Assembly: GCA_027625355.1 (NCBI GenBank)
Contig: JAQBWI010000050.1
Span: 1-7,302 of the forward strand
Reading direction: 5' to 3'
DNA: 7,302 nucleotides
Source of the DNA: Pseudomonadota bacterium
GTDB taxonomy: Bacteria > Pseudomonadota > Alphaproteobacteria > HIMB59 > GCA-002718135
Below, piece after piece: positions 6,679 to 7,302 of the stretch. The translations under genes and the position numbers were made by a program. Position 1 is the first letter of the stretch. Every line of letters begins with the position of its first letter. The notes beneath the pieces were generated by a model, which saw nothing but the letters and a program-made list of their open reading frames with translations, searched no databases and had not been told where the DNA came from.

Positions 6679-6908
6679 TTTTGAATAAAGAAAACGCTAG
6701 TAAAATTTGGAGACTAATTCAGCTAACTGGTGATGAGCTGTTAGGTAAACTTCCTGAACACCCTAATCATCCAAAAGGTCGGAATTCTTATGCTCATGTT
6801 GCTCTAGAGGTAAAAAATCATTTTCAAATGACATACAAAGATATTCCTGATGAGAAATTTAATGACGTTGTTAATTATTTAGAATTTTTGAAGCAAAACC
6901 CTAATTAA
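6648..6908 (+). CDS. Small protein resembling the phage antirepressor C-terminal (ORF6C-like) domain
   Basis: The reading frame encodes up to 86 residues and I do not recognise a named gene. Its second half, GRNSYAHVALEVKNHFQ followed by TYKDIPDEKFNDVVNYLEFL, resembles the ORF6C/P22AR-C type domain at the C-terminus of phage antirepressors, in which a helix with a basic Y-x-x-I/V-x-x-x-[FY] pattern precedes YKDI and an acidic helix. No N-terminal Bro or KilA-N type domain is present. ATG 6648 overlaps pepC by 31 bases; TTG 6681, two bases after the pepC stop, would give 75 residues and keeps the whole conserved-looking part. Neither start has a well-placed Shine-Dalgarno sequence. It probably shares the pepC transcript. 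Function is unknown, and the family match is by eye. Confidence 0.7.
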   Translation: MGSNGSFSTVILNKENASKIWRLIQLTGDELLGKLPEHPNHPKGRNSYAHVALEVKNHFQMTYKDIPDEKFNDVVNYLEFLKQNPN

Positions 6909-6910
6909 TT

Positions 6911-7302
6911 TTATTCGAATTCTTGATATTGAATAGATAAAGAGTTTACGCAATAACGTTGACCTGTTGGCTCAGGACCATCATCGAATACATGTCCCAA
7001 ATGAGCATCACAAGAAGCACACATGATTTCAGTTCTTACCATTCCATGCAAAGTATCTTGCTCTGTTTTAATTGCATCATTTGAAATCCCCTTGAAAAAA
7101 CTGGGCCAGCCACATCCTGACTCATATTTAGAAGTTCTCTCAAATAATTGAGCGCCACAACATCTGCATTTAAATATTCCATCTTTAGTAATATCAAAAG
7201 CTTTGCCAGAGAATGCAGGCTCTGTTCCTTTTTGTCTAGTAACGTAATATTCTTCTTCTGAGAGTATTTCTTTCCATTCCTGCTCAGATTTAATAATTTT
7301 TT
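6911..7302 (-). CDS. msrB: Peptide methionine-(R)-S-oxide reductase MsrB (5' end just outside window)
   Basis: MsrB reduces the R epimer of methionine sulfoxide in oxidised proteins, using thioredoxin. The visible 129 residues cover nearly the whole domain and start just inside the N-terminus (SEQEWKEIL, then YYVTRQKGTEPAFSG). Zinc-binding CxxC pairs are seen in FKCRCCG and MCASC. The resolving cysteine is in SGCGWPSF, HLGHVFDDGP is intact, and the catalytic cysteine is in RYCVNS (visible residue 117). It is a cysteine form, not a selenoprotein. There is no room here for an MsrA fusion downstream; an upstream fusion cannot be excluded because the start is off-window. It converges with the small ORF6C-like gene, with two bases between the stops. 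Confidence 0.96.
   Translation of the reverse strand, partial: KIIKSEQEWKEILSEEEYYVTRQKGTEPAFSGKAFDITKDGIFKCRCCGAQLFERTSKYESGCGWPSFFKGISNDAIKTEQDTLHGMVRTEIMCASCDAHLGHVFDDGPEPTGQRYCVNSLSIQYQEFE

Noticed and set aside
1003..6908. Prophage or integrative element spanning the two phage-like fragments
   Set aside because: The genes between are intact housekeeping genes. There is no integrase catalytic domain, structural phage gene, attachment repeat or tRNA. Independent fragments are more likely.
1..7302. tRNA, rRNA, CRISPR array, insertion sequence or riboswitch
   Set aside because: I saw no clover-leaf, rRNA stretch, regularly spaced repeat array, transposase or structured leader. The gaps between genes are all under 70 bases.

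Overview
The window is very AT-rich (roughly 30% G+C by eye), densely packed, and carries housekeeping genes. Gene content and order (divergent gatC/ruvX, then pyrB, plsY and an alphaproteobacterial-type topA with C-terminal repeats) suggest a small-genome, probably marine alphaproteobacterium of the SAR11/Pelagibacterales kind or a neighbouring AT-rich lineage. This placement is inference from family knowledge; no rRNA or tRNA is present to confirm it.

Layout. On the minus strand at the left are the start of gatA and a complete gatC, overlapping as TAATG; they encode subunits of the tRNA-dependent amidotransferase. Five bases from gatC's TTG start, the plus-strand block begins: ruvX (pre-16S rRNA nuclease family), pyrB (aspartate carbamoyltransferase), plsY (glycerol-3-phosphate acyltransferase, overlapping pyrB by 17 bases) and topA (DNA topoisomerase I). 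A C1B cysteine aminopeptidase (pepC/bleomycin hydrolase family) follows, then an 86-codon gene resembling the C-terminal domain of phage antirepressors. The window closes with a convergent, nearly complete minus-strand msrB. No stretch longer than about 70 bases lacks a gene.

The most unusual item is pyrB. Its product is about 70 residues longer than usual at the N-terminus, and the extra part looks like the N-terminal DNA-binding region of a tyrosine recombinase (phage integrase), joined in frame to a complete ATCase. No ATG, GTG or TTG lies between that region and the ATCase core, so the fusion should be translated. Three TTTACACA-like repeats spaced 10 bases apart lie just upstream of the fused start codon. 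With the antirepressor-like small gene this gives two phage-related fragments in an otherwise core region. pyrC and dprA, commonly found between pyrB and topA in alphaproteobacteria, are both absent. Otherwise the genes serve unrelated core functions (translation, rRNA maturation, pyrimidine and phospholipid synthesis, DNA topology, peptide turnover, oxidative repair).
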